A stretch of DNA of 64,000 bases from Isoetes taiwanensis (GCA_021234155.1 JAJEKV010000017.1:17930372-17994371); one strand, 5' to 3'; shown: positions 47,218-61,400, numbered from the stretch's first letter. A program made the numbers and translations. Notes: generated by a model from the letters alone, not told the origin.

Positions 47218-50200
47218 ATGGCGTCCGCAAAGGTCGAGAGGCGACCTGAGGAGGTCGAGGATTTTGTATTACGTAGAGTTTTCCAGGTGACAGTCGTGCC
47301 TCCAGCTGATCACCATGGAAATCTGATCTATTTAGAGCAGGTAGCGGCTGAATTGTTGAGTGAAAGCAGACCTATCCTTCTGAACAGGGATCTAATGGAA
47401 AGAGTCCTAATGGATAGGTTATCCACTCTTTACCCCGGTTGTGAACCCCCTTTCATGTATCTTGTTGGTTGTTATAGACGTGCAGTTGAGGAATCTAGAA
47501 AGGTGCAGAATATGAAGAACAAGAAGTTGATGGCAGACCTAGTGGAGGTATTTAACCAGGCTAAGGAATTAACAGTTTCATATGCGGGAATTATGCTCAT
47601 CCATAAGGAGACATTCCCCCAACCACCAAAGGTAGTTGGGCAGGATTTTTCACCATTATTAACTCTGATTCTGAATGAAGCAAACCCAAGTTCAGGATTT
47701 GAAGGCAGTACTAGCAGTGCTACCAGCAGCCACCCTGGAACAACTCTTCCTGCAGGGTTCTTGGACCAGATGTTTAAGCGTTTTGATGGTGAAGGTTTGG
47801 ATAGTTTGCTGGATGACGTGTTTCAAGGTTTGCGCAGCTGTGTGTTTAAAGTTTCTCCATTTGGTTTGTTTCAAAAACCACTGGGTGCATTGGTGATGTT
47901 GGTTTCATCATATCCAATAGCTGCAAAAACGCTTGTACATCATAAAACTTGGCATCCAAAGGGAAACCATGTGAATGGAAGAGTGCTAGAGGTTGCAACA
48001 TTTTTAGGTGCATACTTCCATATCAGTGTCATTCCAGATTTTGCAGTATTTGGGAATGGCGAGCCAGATGTGGGGTGAGGCTTTATAATTCATATTGTTG
48101 TGACTTGCATGTATTCATTTGAAGATTGCAAACTTGCCTTTGTAATGCAGGCAGCAGTGTTTTTCAGATGCTGCATCTAGGAGACCTGCAGACATAATGT
48201 CATCTTATGCAACTATAAAGACAGTCATGCATCAGCTGTATGATGGCTTACATGAGGTCTTACTCAAGTTATTAAAGTATGCTGAGACTCGGGAGCCAGT
48301 TTTGCAGTTACTGGCTGATATTATTGAGAAAAATGCAGCTCGGTCACAGATGCAGGTATAATCTATATGGCCATTTCAACGCAGCTTAAATATATTATTG
48401 AGGTTTGATAAGAACAGCTATTTTGTTTGGTTGTGGCATTGCACAGGTCAATCCCTTGGTAAATGCAAGTACAGGAATGTTTGTAAACCTTAGTGCAGTC
48501 ATGCTTAAGTTATGTGAACCTTTTCTAGATCCATCATCCTCAAAAAAGGACAAAATTGACCTTAATTATGTGTTGAGGAATATACGTGTTGATTTCAGGT
48601 CTGTGAACGATTTTATTATCTTCCTGCAATTTCATATATCCTTCATTTTTTCTGCTCTGATCATGGATAATATGGATGGTCTGTTCTTTCCAGTAAGTTG
48701 ACTGCAATACATGCGACTTCAGAGGAGCTAGCAAATTGGGTTGACAAGCGGAATTATGCTCGTGTAGAAGGGTTTAGGCAAGCTCAGCTGCAACGTGAGC
48801 AGGAGGAAATGCAGAGACTACAGTCAGAGAATGCATCATCATCCGCAGTTAGTTCCTCACCTAGAGGGGTTGGTTCATCATTTGGAACTGCATCGACACC
48901 CCCCATGTCATACTCCTTTATATGCGAATGTTTCTTCCTCACTGCAAGGGTGCTTAATTTAGGTCTTTTGAAAGCACTATCGGACTTCAAGAATCTTATC
49001 CAGGTATATTTTCTGTGTTGGTCTGACATACAGGAAAATGCCCATTTCTTAAACTAGCCTGCAAGCTTCTTATTGCAAAGAGCTGCAATTTTTTATTTCA
49101 ATTGTTAATCTTTCATGTCAATTGTAAGCAGGATATTTCAAGACAAAAGGATAGTCTGAATGCGCTGAAAGCCATGCGTGGAGGTCCAGCATCTTCAGAA
49201 CTAGAGCGAGAGATTGAGCAGGCAGAGGCTACAATAAAAAAATTATCGCAAGATAGGTTTTGCTATGATGCACAACTACTCAGGGTGAGATTTCTGCTAC
49301 CTGGATGCATGCTTATAGAGGCAACGACATCTACGTAGATGATAAGGCTGATTAATGGACAATCTATATCGTTATAGAGTGATAAGCAAGGAAAAGAAGA
49401 TGAGATTGTTAACCAACATATGACTAAAAGGTGTTAAATCTGCATTGCATTTAGTCTCTAGTAGGTAAAGGCCCTGCACCTCAAAAAATTGCATCTAATG
49501 TTGTGGTGCAAGCGGAACACATCAAAAATTCACACATAAAAACATGACTGTATGCTTGAGTTCCCCGTGTCTGACATATTTTTCCTTCTTGAAACAGGAT
49601 ACAGATCTGTTGCAGCAAGGAATCACATACTACAAGTTGATGATTGTGTGGCTTGTTAGCCTTGTTGGTGGGTTTAGATACCCTCTTCCAGCACAATGTC
49701 CTATGGAATTTGCGTCTATGCCTGAACATTTTGTGGAAGATGCAATGGAGCTTCTCTTGTTTGCAGCACGTGTTCCCAAAGCCTTAGATGGGATCTTGCT
49801 GGTATGATTTTGTTCCATGCTAGTGAATCTGCATCTTTGTTTTTGATGTTTTATACTTCCCTGCATCTTAACAGGATGATTTTATGAGTTTCATTGTCAT
49901 GTTTATGGGGAGTCCCTTGTATGTGAAGAACCCTTATTTACGGGCAAAAATGGTTGAAGTTCTTAATGCTTGGATGCCTTCAAAAAGGTACAGTTTCATG
50001 TTATATTGTTATATTTACACATGCATTTAAAAACAAACTCCTTGGGAGTTCTTAGTGTATCTGTGTTGGCGTATGTATGCAGCTATATGCCAACATCAGC
50101 AAGCTCAATGGCGTCACTGTTTGAAGGCCACCCTTTAGCAATGGACCACCTTGTCCCCAATCTTTTGAAGCTTTATGTTGACATTGAATTTACAGGGTCT

Positions 50201-53086
50201 CATACACAGGCAAAGTATTTTGCTCTTATTTCATCTTTTTATGAGCTATGTTTGGCATAGGAAAACTTTGTTATATACGTCCTCAGTTTCTGAGCTAGGG
50301 ACACATCTAACTCAATCTAGCAATTCGTCAAACAACAATCCCGTATATAGTCTTATGACGTAAACAACAGTATTGACTTTGAGAGAAACATAATATCCTG
50401 CGCCCCATCTTGTCACTTCAATCCCCAAGCATTAATGCATTGTAACGTCTCCTATAGCTATTAGGTCTTTATGGACGTTAAAAGTCAATTCATACTTAGT
50501 CCTGGGTCAAAATTCTCACATTGAAAGGAGTGCAGACCTAGATATTTTTCTTAAGAGAATTGATCCAGATCTACATCAGAAGCCCTTCACAAAATGCTTT
50601 GGACTTCGTTAGGTAAGCTTGTGCTCATAAATTGTGTTTTCTGGATGGCTATTTCTTTTGACTTCTACTAGCTGGCTCCACCCATTTGGCAACTTGCATG
50701 CTAGGGCAATTTTGTTATGAATCTTTCTAATCCAGGTAGCACCCTACCAGTACATACAGTAATATTGCTATCTTCACCGCTTGGAGTACTCACTTCCTCC
50801 ATAGGCCATAATTGACCATTCGCGTTATGTTGACTTGTTCTCATATTGTTCAATGCGAAGCATTCACTTAATATCCTATATTTTTGTCGCTGAATTTAAT
50901 TGAAGTCTTAAATCTATGTAATTTCTAATAATGGAATTTGGGATTGGATTGCTATTGACAAGAGTTGTGATGAGTTGTTTTGCGGGCTTGCAGTTTTATG
51001 ACAAATTCAATATAAGGCATAATATTGCTGAATTGTTGGAGTATTTATGGAATGTGCCTAGCCATCATAACGCATGGAAAAGGGTAAGCCATTGCCATCA
51101 AGCAAAATTTATCAAATTAGTATAAATCATATGATAATAACATGCTGCAGTCCTGTTATGGCTCAAGAACAAGCACATGCCGTAATAGAAATGTAAGTTA
51201 ATAGTGGAAGTCGAATGGTGCAGGAACCATATGGTTACAATATTTATGCTAGTTGTTAATAAATCATATGCTAATAACATATTTGTGGTTATGTTATGGT
51301 TCAAGAACAAGCACATGCCGTAATAGAAATGTAAGTGAATAGTGGAAGTCATTTGGTGCAGGAACCATATGGTAACACTATTTATGCTAGTTGTTATTTA
51401 TGTTGTTGACATGACAACTGGTCGCACATCTACTTATATCCTATATTTATATTTTCAATCCTTGAGTCACCTAACCCCAATGGCTAGCTAAGACATACAA
51501 CAATTTATAATGTTAGATTGACTGCATAGTTAATCCTTTCACTATTTTTATTTTGTGGGGTTTCCTTCTTTGTTTTGTTTTACTTATATGCTCTCTATGA
51601 TAACAGATTGCTGTTACAGAAGAAAGGAGCTTCTACTTGAAATTCCTGAATTTGCTCATAAATGATAGTATCTTCTTGTTGGATGAAAGTCTTAAAAAGA
51701 TACCAGAACTTAAAGAGATGGAAGCAGAACAGGCTAATGTTGCAGAATGGGAACGCAGGCCAGCCCAAGAGAGGCAGGAGAGAACACGTGCATTTCACCA
51801 GACTGAACAGGTATGTAATTGAATGAGAGACAACAAATGAGAAGCATAACAATTTAAACTTCTTCTCGTCGTGATTGAACTCGTAGATGGTGAGAATTGA
51901 CATGACCTTGGCTAATGAAGATGTTAAGATGCTGCAATACACCACCGTAGAAATAACTTCACCTTTCCTTCTCCCAGAAATGGTAATGTATGGTATTGTT
52001 TATCTGTGGGCATTGTTTTACCTTCAGACGAGTAACATTGTTATAATGTTTTTAGGTCGAGAGGATTGCCTCAATGCTCAATTATTTCTTGTTGCAATTA
52101 GTTATTACTCAACGGAAGGCACTTAAACTTACTCATCCAGAAAAATATGAATTTAAGCCTAAAGAGTTATTGGCACAGGTACAATTCCGTTGTCCTTAAT
52201 TATTTATACGTTACTCTCGTTTTATATACTATATAACGTGTGTTTCTCTTTGGTATTTAAAGATTGCGGATATCTATGTGAACATTGCAAGAGGGGATTC
52301 GGAGAACGTCTTTCCAAAGGCCATCTGTTGTGATGGCCGCTCTTATAGGGATGAGGTATTGAGACATGTTTATTTGCATATGTGAACAAAAGTTATTCAA
52401 TGTTTTGTTTTCCTGTATCAAGTCATATCATTGCAGCAAAGCAGTTAGCCAATCTGCATAATATTTGTTAGTTTGGTCGTGACTTTCAATATTTGATTAT
52501 TGCCCCCAAAGTTTATTGGGATTGAGTCACTCCTCCGCACTTATGTTCTGCAGTTGTTTTCGGAAGCTGCTGGGGCACTCAGGCAAATAGGACTTCCGGA
52601 ATCAACCATTCGGGAATTCATGGCCCTTGGATCAAAAGCTAAGGCAGCAGCCGTTGAAGCTCTTGATGCAGAGGCTCTATTAGGAGAGATTCCCGATGAG
52701 TTTCTTGATCCCATTCAGGTAAGCACGAAGGGTAAATCCAGACTCTTATTCTTAAAGATATTGTTGTAATCATGTTAGCTCACGATTTATAACAATGTAG
52801 TATACCCTCATGAGGGACCCTGTGATTTTGCCATCTTCTAAAGCAACGCTTGATCGTGCAACTATTCAAAGACATCTTCTAAGCGATCAGGTATGTTACA
52901 AAGTGTGAATTACGTCATTGGTATTCTCTGGTCCTTATGAGGTCAGAATATGCATATTTAGCCTCGCTCTTGATGCAGACGGATCCATTCAACCGTTCTC
53001 TTCTTACTCCGGATATGCTGATTCCGGATACAGAGTTGAAGGCCCGAATTGACGAGTTCCTTAATTCTCGACGAATGCAACTTTGA
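47218..53086 (+). CDS. UBE4/MUSE3-like: Ubiquitin conjugation factor E4 (UFD2/MUSE3 family), 16 exons
   Basis: Exons: 47218-48074, 48151-48355, 48447-48598, 48694-49003, 49132-49284, 49598-49801, 49875-49987, 50083-50209, 50994-51083, 51607-51810, 51887-51982, 52056-52178, 52263-52355, 52554-52718, 52801-52890 and 52979-53086. They join in frame to 1029 residues without a stop; Arabidopsis MUSE3/PUB1 has about 1038. The UFD2 core shows [60 protein letters not shown] and [15 protein letters not shown]. The C-terminal U-box ([20 protein letters not shown] ... [15 protein letters not shown]) binds E2 enzymes. E4 factors lengthen ubiquitin chains for proteasomal degradation; in Arabidopsis MUSE3 controls NLR immune receptor levels. 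The start ACCATGGCG is a strong context. Intron 8 has a GC donor; the other introns are GT-AG. Confidence 0.96.
51124..51397. repeat. 137-bp direct tandem duplication inside an E4 intron
   Basis: Two copies with period 137 in intron 9, each containing caagaacaagcacatgccgt, aatagaaatgtaagt and gtgcaggaaccatatggt. Splice sites are untouched. Confidence 0.85.
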
Positions 53087-53089
53087 CAT

Positions 53090-54780
53090 ATTGGCATCTA
53101 CATTTACAAAGAGACAGTATCATTTTGGGAAATTGTATAGGCAGTAGTAATTCTGCGGAAGTTCCAAATCACAAGGAAGCTTAAATGGTTAGTCAAATAT
53201 ATGCTGCATCTTTCAAGCACATAATCCTGGACCCTGAACTAAGGGTCTGACGTTTTCAACGTTGCAGGTGAAACAAGTCCGTTTTCACCATCAAAGGCTG
53301 ATCATGTAACCTTTTTTTGATACATTCACAGATAAGGTTACCTGGTTATGTGCAGTTAACAACAGCATCTCCTCAATGCTTGCAACATTTTGGAAGTCCT
53401 TTAACTGATCAGATGTAAGGGGTCTATTCCATCAGAAATTCGTTTTTAATTTATCTGGGCTGTTTACGTCCAATCAGACATTGTAATTATGTAAATTGCA
53501 AATAACATATTTTTGATGAATGCTTTTGTGCATCTGAATTGACAATGTCATCTTTTGCAGTTGAATGGCTTCCATGCACATGCAGGTAAAAACTTGCAGA
53601 CAACTCGTTAACCAACTTATAGAACTACACTTTCGTATATAAAAATGTCTAAGGTGCAATACCTTTATGGAAGACTCCTGCAAAAGTGCAATCAGGAGCA
53701 TGTGGCCATGTGTTTTGTATGTGCACTCAATATATTTATCTGAACAAAATGCTCCTCATGAATCATAGTTCAAACAAAACATGTAATGTGGAATACAACA
53801 GAAAACAATGGTTATAATTGAGCAAAAAATGGATGTGCCAATTTGAAATGCATCCAATAACGTCCCAAAATTAACTGTTCTATATGATTTTGTCAATGGT
53901 AGGGGTTCTTTTATTTTTGGTTGGGCGTTTTTGCATGGCTGTTTTATTGCAAGGCATTTTGAGGGGTCCTTTTTTTGGTATGGTCGCTATGGGTCCGTTT
54001 CACGGGGGTTGCTAAAAGCAGCCCGACCATGGTGACAAGCTATCAAATGGCATCAACGACATGTTTAAGAAGCTTATATGCTCTTCTGCTCGAATGTTTT
54101 GTAGATTGGAGAATGTTCCACTTCATATCTGGCACGTTCCTGGTAGTTCACATTTCCCCAGTCTATTTGGAAGACATGCCTTAGCAGCTATCTGCTGTTC
54201 AAGGCAGCAGTTTGTAAGGTTTACAAAGGGTACTTCTCAATCTTTAGTGGGTGCCCAGGTCTATTCTCCTCATTTGGGTTTACTTAGTTTTTTTCTTTGG
54301 TTTCAAGTTTTGCTTCCTTCCATGCCTATTCTTCTATCAGTTACAATTCAATTTTTGTAGATGTAAGTGCATCAATGTATAGTTGAAGTTTAGCAAGCCT
54401 TATTTGACGGTTTGATGTCATGGGCTTGGTTATAAAAGTTGTAGTGGTTGTTGTTACATCTAATGGTGATCTTGGCTTTGCGAGTTTACTTGCAAATCAA
54501 TTATTGCTTGGTTTCAGGCACACCGATTTGCTGGGCCAGTTCATCTGCAAAAGGTCTGGTTAGTTTTTTCCCATTTGTTTCTCTCCATCAGTGCTCCTTT
54601 CTTCTTGCTTCTTAGGATAGATCCTTGTTTTAGCTCTTGCTTGCCGAACCACTTTGATTTGATAAGATTCATCTTATGATAGAGCCCATAGCTTCGATCT
54701 GGCATCCATATGTGCTCCTCTTTTCTTTGTCTGACAATGTCATGCATGTGGTTGATCTCGTTTCATCTCCTCATCAGGTC
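53090..54780. other. E4 3' flank; no further gene recognised
   Basis: The first few hundred bases are presumably E4 3' UTR. A frame at 54061-54360 has LHIWHVPGSSHFPSLFGRHA, loosely like the end of a retroelement RNase H (HVPG..N..AD), but too weak to call. Confidence 0.3.
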
Positions 54781-54978
54781 ACAGTCTATATGGACCATTG
54801 AAATCTGGTCACTCTGCTCGAGTGCTCAACCATCGCCAGGCCCGATGGCATACTCAAGTATTATTGGGGGCAACAAGGGATGATCCTCCGCATTGTCTAT
54901 TAGTTAAGTTTCAAAATGCTCTCTGCCGACTTTATGTCCTTCGACATCGTAACTATCTCCAGGGACTATTTTCTTAGG
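54781..54978 (+). other. Possible short terminal exon, unknown
   Basis: An open stretch following a TCATCAG acceptor-like site reads SLYGPLKSGHSARVLNHRQA, then LLGATRDDPPHCLLVKFQNA and ends LQGLFS-stop. It has coding-like composition without a recognised family or an identifiable upstream exon. Confidence 0.25.
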
Positions 54979-55111
54979 GTGGAAGGACATATCCTCTCTT
55001 CAACTATGTAATTGTATGGAAGTGCAAGGTGAGGATGTGCGCAAGAAATAGGCAGTTTACAGAGGACACAATAATTATTTTAAACCACTGGCCTTCTAAC
55101 CCTTCGGTTGA

Positions 55112-55240
55112 TGCAACGGTCCTGACCATTTGATGGGCCAGTATATGTACTTATGTACATACATACACATGCTTGGCATGCATGTATGCTTGTGTAGGGA
55201 GCATATAAGATAGGGGTTTTGCCTTTTTAGAGAAGGATTG
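55112..55240. repeat. Dispersed repeat shared with 37528-37645
   Basis: Partner of that repeat; contains ttgatgggccagtatatgta, acacatgcttggcatgcatg and ggggttttgccttttt. Confidence 0.65.
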
Positions 55241-55626
55241 CCTTTTGCCCTTTTTTTTTTTATCGTATATTATGAATATTGAGTCATGAATTTGGTTGAA
55301 ACTCAAAGGTAGGTATATGTACCTTGAGAATGTTTATAATGGACACCTTAAAGGTATTGAAAGTTATGGCACATGACATATTAAAGGGATTTTTTTTTTT
55401 TTTTAAAATAGGGCCGGATGAACCTAAGAAAACCATTAGTTAAGAGGATTGATTATGACAGGATAAATCTAGGGCGAGTTTAAGACTATGGACTCTGCAA
55501 ACACAGTTGGATTTGGCAGCATAAATGATAGGGGCGGACCTTAGTTTCTACCATTACTACCACTCCCACCCATAGATCCATCTTTTAATATGGGGTATTT
55601 TTTGGATTGTGATTCTTCTGACCTAG

Positions 55627-55977
55627 AAACAGAAGAGACTCTGGAATGATCTAGACCAGGAACTTCCTTGGGGTGATTGCCCTGCTAAACTGGAAGCGCT
55701 AGACATGGATAAACGTGATATGAGGATTGATGGTAAAAGAGGTTATGAAGTTAATTCAAGCTATATAGGCAAGAAGAATGGGAACTTCAATTGAAGGCAA
55801 CAAAACTATTACAAAGGGAATAATGCCAATGAGCTTTATGTTCCCGAAGCGCAAATGGATGAGGATAATGGCTCCGATGAAGATCTTCAGATAGCATTTT
55901 GTTTATGCAAGAAAACTTTAAGGAATGGACATAAGCTAGTTTCAAAAATAATGATGGCCACATTGATGCTTAAATAG
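55627..55977 (+). pseudogene. Decayed open frame of unknown origin
   Basis: A frame of about 117 codons with a single TGA (55792-55794) reads DLDQELPWGDCPAKLEALDM, GYEVNSSYIGKKNGNFN, then the stop, then RQQNYYKGNNANELYVPEAQ and LQIAFCLCKKTLRNGHKLVS. The composition is coding-like before and after the stop, so the TGA is probably a mutated Trp codon. No family recognised; a retrotransposon gag-like protein is one possibility. Confidence 0.35.
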
Positions 55978-55979
55978 AA

Positions 55980-56980
55980 TGACCTTGAGTCTAGTTAAGT
56001 AAAATAGACCTAAATATTTCCAAAGAGCTGGACTTTGTTATACTGGATCATACAAACAGGTTAAGTTCAGGGAGCTAACTTTGGAAGAAAAGTTAAAAGG
56101 TTAAGTGCAATCTACTAACTCTAAATGTATTAGATTTAGTGGACAGTTTATTAACATTTTGATTTAGTATTTACAACTATAGTTGCATCTATGTCTTGAT
56201 TCCTTATTAGCTTTTACTGATACAAGGACAAAAGAGATGCAATGGGTGAAGGGCTAAGAGCCACGAACCATCCAAAGTACCTTTTGGCCCTTGCATCATT
56301 ATCAGGTCTACTGCAAATGTGGTGGTTCATCTGTCATTGCCTTCTTTTTGCTGTTATGTATGGTGTTTGCACAATAGGAGTGGACGAGTGATTACATGCC
56401 GAACATTCTTGGACTAATATTAAGGACCTGGTGCTGATCCTTTGGGAACTCAAACATGACATGATTTTGGTATAAAGTAAACAATATGATAAGTTAAATA
56501 TATAGTGTTATTTCTGGAAAATCTGACAGAGAACAAGAGAAACATGCTGAGACATACAGTCCACTTGTTAAAAGACCAGATTACCTTGTTTATATAAAAA
56601 CATATATCCTGAACAGGTACATTCTAAGTTATGATAAAACTTGCATTATAAAACGGAATTATTATGGTTGGTTCATCTTATACATGTTTCCAACATTTTG
56701 AATATTTATCGCAAAGAAAGGAGTTGATAAACTAAGTGTTCTCAGGTATCCTTACTTATTGCAATGTAACAATGATCAACAATATGAATGATTTCTTATT
56801 TAAAAAAAAAAAAAAGGTTTTGGTTAAACAAAAGGGGAAGTGTCTTAGTCTAAATTATGACCACAGTTATGATGTTCCATCCTTGATTAGCTCAGTCTTG
56901 GTATGGTTTGATAAGGCTATCAAGGGAGTGACTAAGATAGTCTGAAGGGCTAGTGAGTTGGTGCCTAGGCTAGCTTCGTT
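55980..56980. other. No gene recognised
   Basis: AT-rich sequence with short frames only, plus a poly(A) run at about 56802-56815. Confidence 0.3.
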
Positions 56981-56983
56981 TCG

Positions 56984-58010
56984 GGTTTTTTTTTTTTTTT
57001 TTTTTTTTTACAAGGACATGTAACTCATATTATTAAAAACTCATAAAGTTACAATGAAGTATTAGATGAGACGGAGATAAGAACCCCAAATCTCATCATC
57101 AGATAATGTGGACACCAAATACTGATCATATAGTCTAATCCTTAATCTCCCCAAGTACCTTATCTGGAGTAAAAAGAACGTTTCTAAATACCATGTGGCA
57201 CCAATTTTTCCAAATGAGCCAGCAGGCCAATGCTCGTGCAATATGGATTGCTATCTTGGCCATCGACTAGGGAGTGAACCAAGGAGAATTTGCCGATGGA
57301 AACGGGCCTGAATCCATGCCCACGTGGCTCTAACACTGTCACACAAGATAAAACAATGTTCGATAGTTTCAGGAAACCTGTTGTATACAGGTAGAGTGGG
57401 CTCACTTGTGGCTCAAACGAATGCACCTTCACATTTACTCTAAGTGATCGGTGAACATTCTGCCAAAGAAGCAGTGAATGTTGGGGATTGATACTGCTAT
57501 TCCAAATGCGTTTCCATATGCGATGATTCTCATCTTGCACCTTCAATGCCCAATGCGCGGATGGGGCAAGGGTGGAGTAGCCGTTAGAAACCTGTAGCAG
57601 TGTTGAACCAAATTCTTACCCAATGAAATATCTCCATTAGTTCTTCAGATCCGTTCCTCTAGGCGTATTAGGGACAAAAGGGATGTTGTCTGCAACAACC
57701 CCTCATACATGGAGGTCCTGCACAGTCAGATGATATTTTTCTCAAAATGCTGGGTAGGTTAGCAGCCATTCATTGTGATACCATGCTCCAAGATTGGAGA
57801 CACCACCGTCCTGCCAGCTCTTCTGTGTTCCAGTCACAAGTGAGACGCGATCAAAGGGAAGCCACAAAAAAGGGGAGGAAGTCTGCATGCAATGCAGCGG
57901 ATCAATGGCCACTAAGGGCCTCACGGTTTACCATGCGTCTAAGAGACCTTTGCAAAAGGGATATGCATGCCCCAGGGGTATCACCAATGTAAGTCGTATG
58001 TACCATGTGC
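56984..58010 (-). mobile_element. L1-type LINE fragment with poly(A) tail
   Basis: On the minus strand the coding remnants read VSLVTGTQKSWQDGGVSN and WYHNEWLLTYPAF (57924-57742). After frame changes follow IWKRIWNSSINPQHSLLLWQ (57546-57480), ETIEHCFILCDSVRATWAWI and ALACWLIWKNWCHMV. This is the zf-RVT C-terminal region of plant L1 ORF2. The T26 run at about 56984-57010 is its poly(A) tail, so the 3' end is on the left. The RT is absent. The copy is degraded by several frameshifts. Confidence 0.8.
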
Positions 58011-58465
58011 ATGGATGATAAGGGGTTTTTTTTGTTGTCCAACGTATCGTATATGTACGAGTGAAATAAGGTTATTTGGTTTTCTATCCATATCCATACG
58101 ACTAGGGGTCGTTGTTGGCGAGATAGAACTTCTCGTATGACACAAGATGGGGTTAATCTTCTAATTTCTAGCTAGGAAGGAGTGGGTCTTGGAACATGAT
58201 AGATTCATAGTTTACCTAAAAAAGTGTTTGAGTTATATGTTAACTTAGGATCATGAAAACCTTTTCAATACATACTCATACTGAACAAATCATTCTTTAA
58301 CTCTTTAGTTCACTTTATTCTATTATCCACAATTCATTTGCAATATTTAAACGATAAGGGGTATCTCATATGTTAAGATGCGTTTCGTATTTATACGAGA
58401 AGGATCATTGGTACCACAAAAAAAATCATATAAATACGATATGGGGTAGATAAAAGTTGGAAACA

Positions 58466-61400
58466 ATAGAATAGAATAGAATAGGTTTTTAGCGTCCACG
58501 AAGACCAATTGGCCTATGGGACCCAAACAAAAAGAGAGCAGCAAGCGTATTACTGACAGGATTAAAAAACCCCCGCCCCGAAGGGTTTTCGAGGGAAAAA
58601 CCTTAGCAGTAATAAGCATGCTGGCACACTGTACAATTGCATAGGACAGTTCAAGACCGTCCCGTAGGACACAAACGAGTCCGTGCATCCATAACCTCCT
58701 GGAGGTATGACCCCAACAAACCCACTGACGCCGTAGTCATTAACTGATGCAACGACTGGCCAGGCACTAGTAGTCGAACATACCTCTCTCGGATATGGGC
58801 AAATGCCGGGCAGATCTGGAGGGTATGACATTCATCCTCAATCGCACCCTGGTGGCAACACTGGCAAAGCCTTTGCTCTCGTGCTTCCCGAGCCCAACCT
58901 GTTTCAATGCGGAGGCGATGTGCACCCGTCGCGAATGGAAGCTATAAGTCCAGCGGCTTCTTCATGGGCATTTGGGTGTACAAATCTTGGTGTGGGCCTC
59001 TTGTGAGCCTAGGATTGACTTTGCTGGCGATAGTGTGCCCGGCTTAGCGTCGGCGTCGAGCCTCGCATCCCGAGCTCGTGAAGGAAAGTAGCATCTAGGT
59101 ACAGTTTAAGTGCCTCGCGATCTTTCTTTGTCGACACGGGCGCATCGTTTTGCTGCCCCCGGCGTGAGAACCATTGAGCTTGCTTGTCTTTCAAGAGGAT
59201 TTCAGGCCGGGGACCCATCGGCGTGGCCAAAGCAAGATGGGGCAAGCGTGTATCAGCCATAGCGACCACCTTTTGGAAGTAAACGATATGGCGTTCCAAT
59301 GCAGCCCGTTGAAGGGGAAATTGCCTCTCTGGAGTAGGATCAGTGCGGGCTGTGGACTTCACCCCCGGGCCCGTGCCAAGAAGGCCTACGCTTTTCGAGG
59401 TCATTCCAGGTGTTGAGGGATATGACCAGACCCCACACTTCTGCCCCATACAAAAGGACCGTATAGTGCTTTCCAACCCGCCGTGACCCGCAACCTGATA
59501 GCCGCATCCCAATGGGTGGTATTTGAGAACTCAATCCCCAAGTACTTGTAGGTCGGAGCCACCTCTACCTCTTGCCCTTGGTAAGTGAAGGTGGGGAGCC
59601 TTGGCTGACGGGACGATGCAACTAGCAGCACCCTAGTTTTGGCCAAGTTAACTCGCATGCCAGTGAATTGGCAAAAAGTGTCAAGAGCATCCAGGTGACG
59701 CTGCATGTCCTCTGGAGTATAGGCCATAAGGTTGACATCGTCAGCATATAGAAGCTGCTAGATTGTGTGATGCATGAGATGTGCGCCCGCGCCTCCATGC
59801 TCAGAGAGCCAATCTTCCAACTGATCAATGTATAGGCCAAAGAGTGTGGGGGAGAGGGGCAACCCGGCGCGACTCAATGCTACCGATTACGGTTGTCTGC
59901 TGATGTGATACGGCCTGAGCATGCCTCGTGCACCTTACCTATATCTTTGATTCCGCAAGTCCGGGGGTCCCCAAATGCGTAATCGTCGAGCTTGTTGCGT
60001 GGTACCGTGGTCGAACGCTTTTGCAAAGTCAACGAAACAACAGTACAGGTTCTGCCGGCGATTCCTGCTATCCTCAATCAATGTGCGCAGAGTGAAGATA
60101 TGATCAATGGTGGAATGTCCGGGCGGAAACTTTGCTGTAAGAGCTCGCACCTCCATTTCCCCGCCCATATTGTCGGCCATTTGCTCAAGGATGCCGACCA
60201 ACAAGTTTTGCAAAGAGGGAGCTGACCATAATAGTACGGTAGTTGGCGGGCATTGAGGGTCCCCCGCTTTGTATATGGGCACTACTACGCTAGTGGTCCA
60301 TTGCGTGGGAAGCCTTCTCGCAATGCTTTATTGAACAATGCCGTGAGGGCGAGGCACCGTGGAGGCCCAGCCCATTTGAAGTTACGGCCGCATGCCATCT
60401 AAATCGATGCCTTCCCATTAGCTAGGCGCTGCAGGCCCATGATAACATCCCCTTACGTGATAACCCGAGCCATGCCCTATCGTGGAGGGAGGGTGCGTTG
60501 CCCGGCCCGTGAATTAAATTTGTTTACTGAAATCTTGTACCCATTGCTCGAGGGTGATGTTCCCCGTGGGTCGCGGCGGGCTTGCTCAAGACCCTTCTCC
60601 GAATGTCCGGGGTGCGGTCGAAGACCAAACATCATGTTGCTGATGCTCTGCGAGGTATCGGCCTTCTTGTTCTTGAGAAAGGAGCGGTATTGACTGATGG
60701 CTTGTGGGCGGGAGATGGGATCAGTGACTTGCCGGAGTGTGCGTTTGAGCTCTCGACATTCATCATCAAACCATTTGTTGCGGGGAAAGGTGGTAGTGCC
60801 TGTGGTTCACCGTGGCGGCCTCTCCCAAAGCATCTTTGGCCAGCCCATCGGAAGCGGCGAGTCGGCTCGGCCAGATTGCTCTTAAAGTGTGGGGAGTTGC
60901 GGCGATCCCCGAGATCATGCTCAAGCGGTAGGCATAGGTCCTGCGTGATGGTCGTAGTCCAGCTTGGTTGGGCACCCGGTGTGTTGAAGCGGCGGTGCGC
61001 GGGAAGCTCCCGTGGAGATACATGGCGAGGGCGGTGGTCGAATCTACTTCCCTCGTCGAAGTAATACGTCCCGATGGAAAAATGAGTAACAGTGCGGATC
61101 TCGTTCCTCAACCAGCCAGATAATCCACTACACTGGAGCCGCCCCCTTGGTTCTCCTGTCTACAAGTGTAGCAACTGGAAGACGGCCACTGTGCCAGCCC
61201 ATTACAAATAACCAGGTCAAAGATACTACCCAGCAACAACAACTGCCTGCCATAGCGCGAAATATGGCTGTCATCTGATATCCTTGACCAAGCCACCTCT
61301 GCGGGGTTCAAGCGCAAGGCGCCCTGCGGGGTCAAATTTTGGAACCTGCTCGGCTCTTGTGCATGCATTAAAGTCGCCAAGCAACATAACCCTGCCCAAT

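Noticed and set aside
54061-54360. Retroelement RNase H remnant (HVPGSSH)
   Set aside because: Only a few residues resemble the motif, with no flanking RT or integrase similarity.
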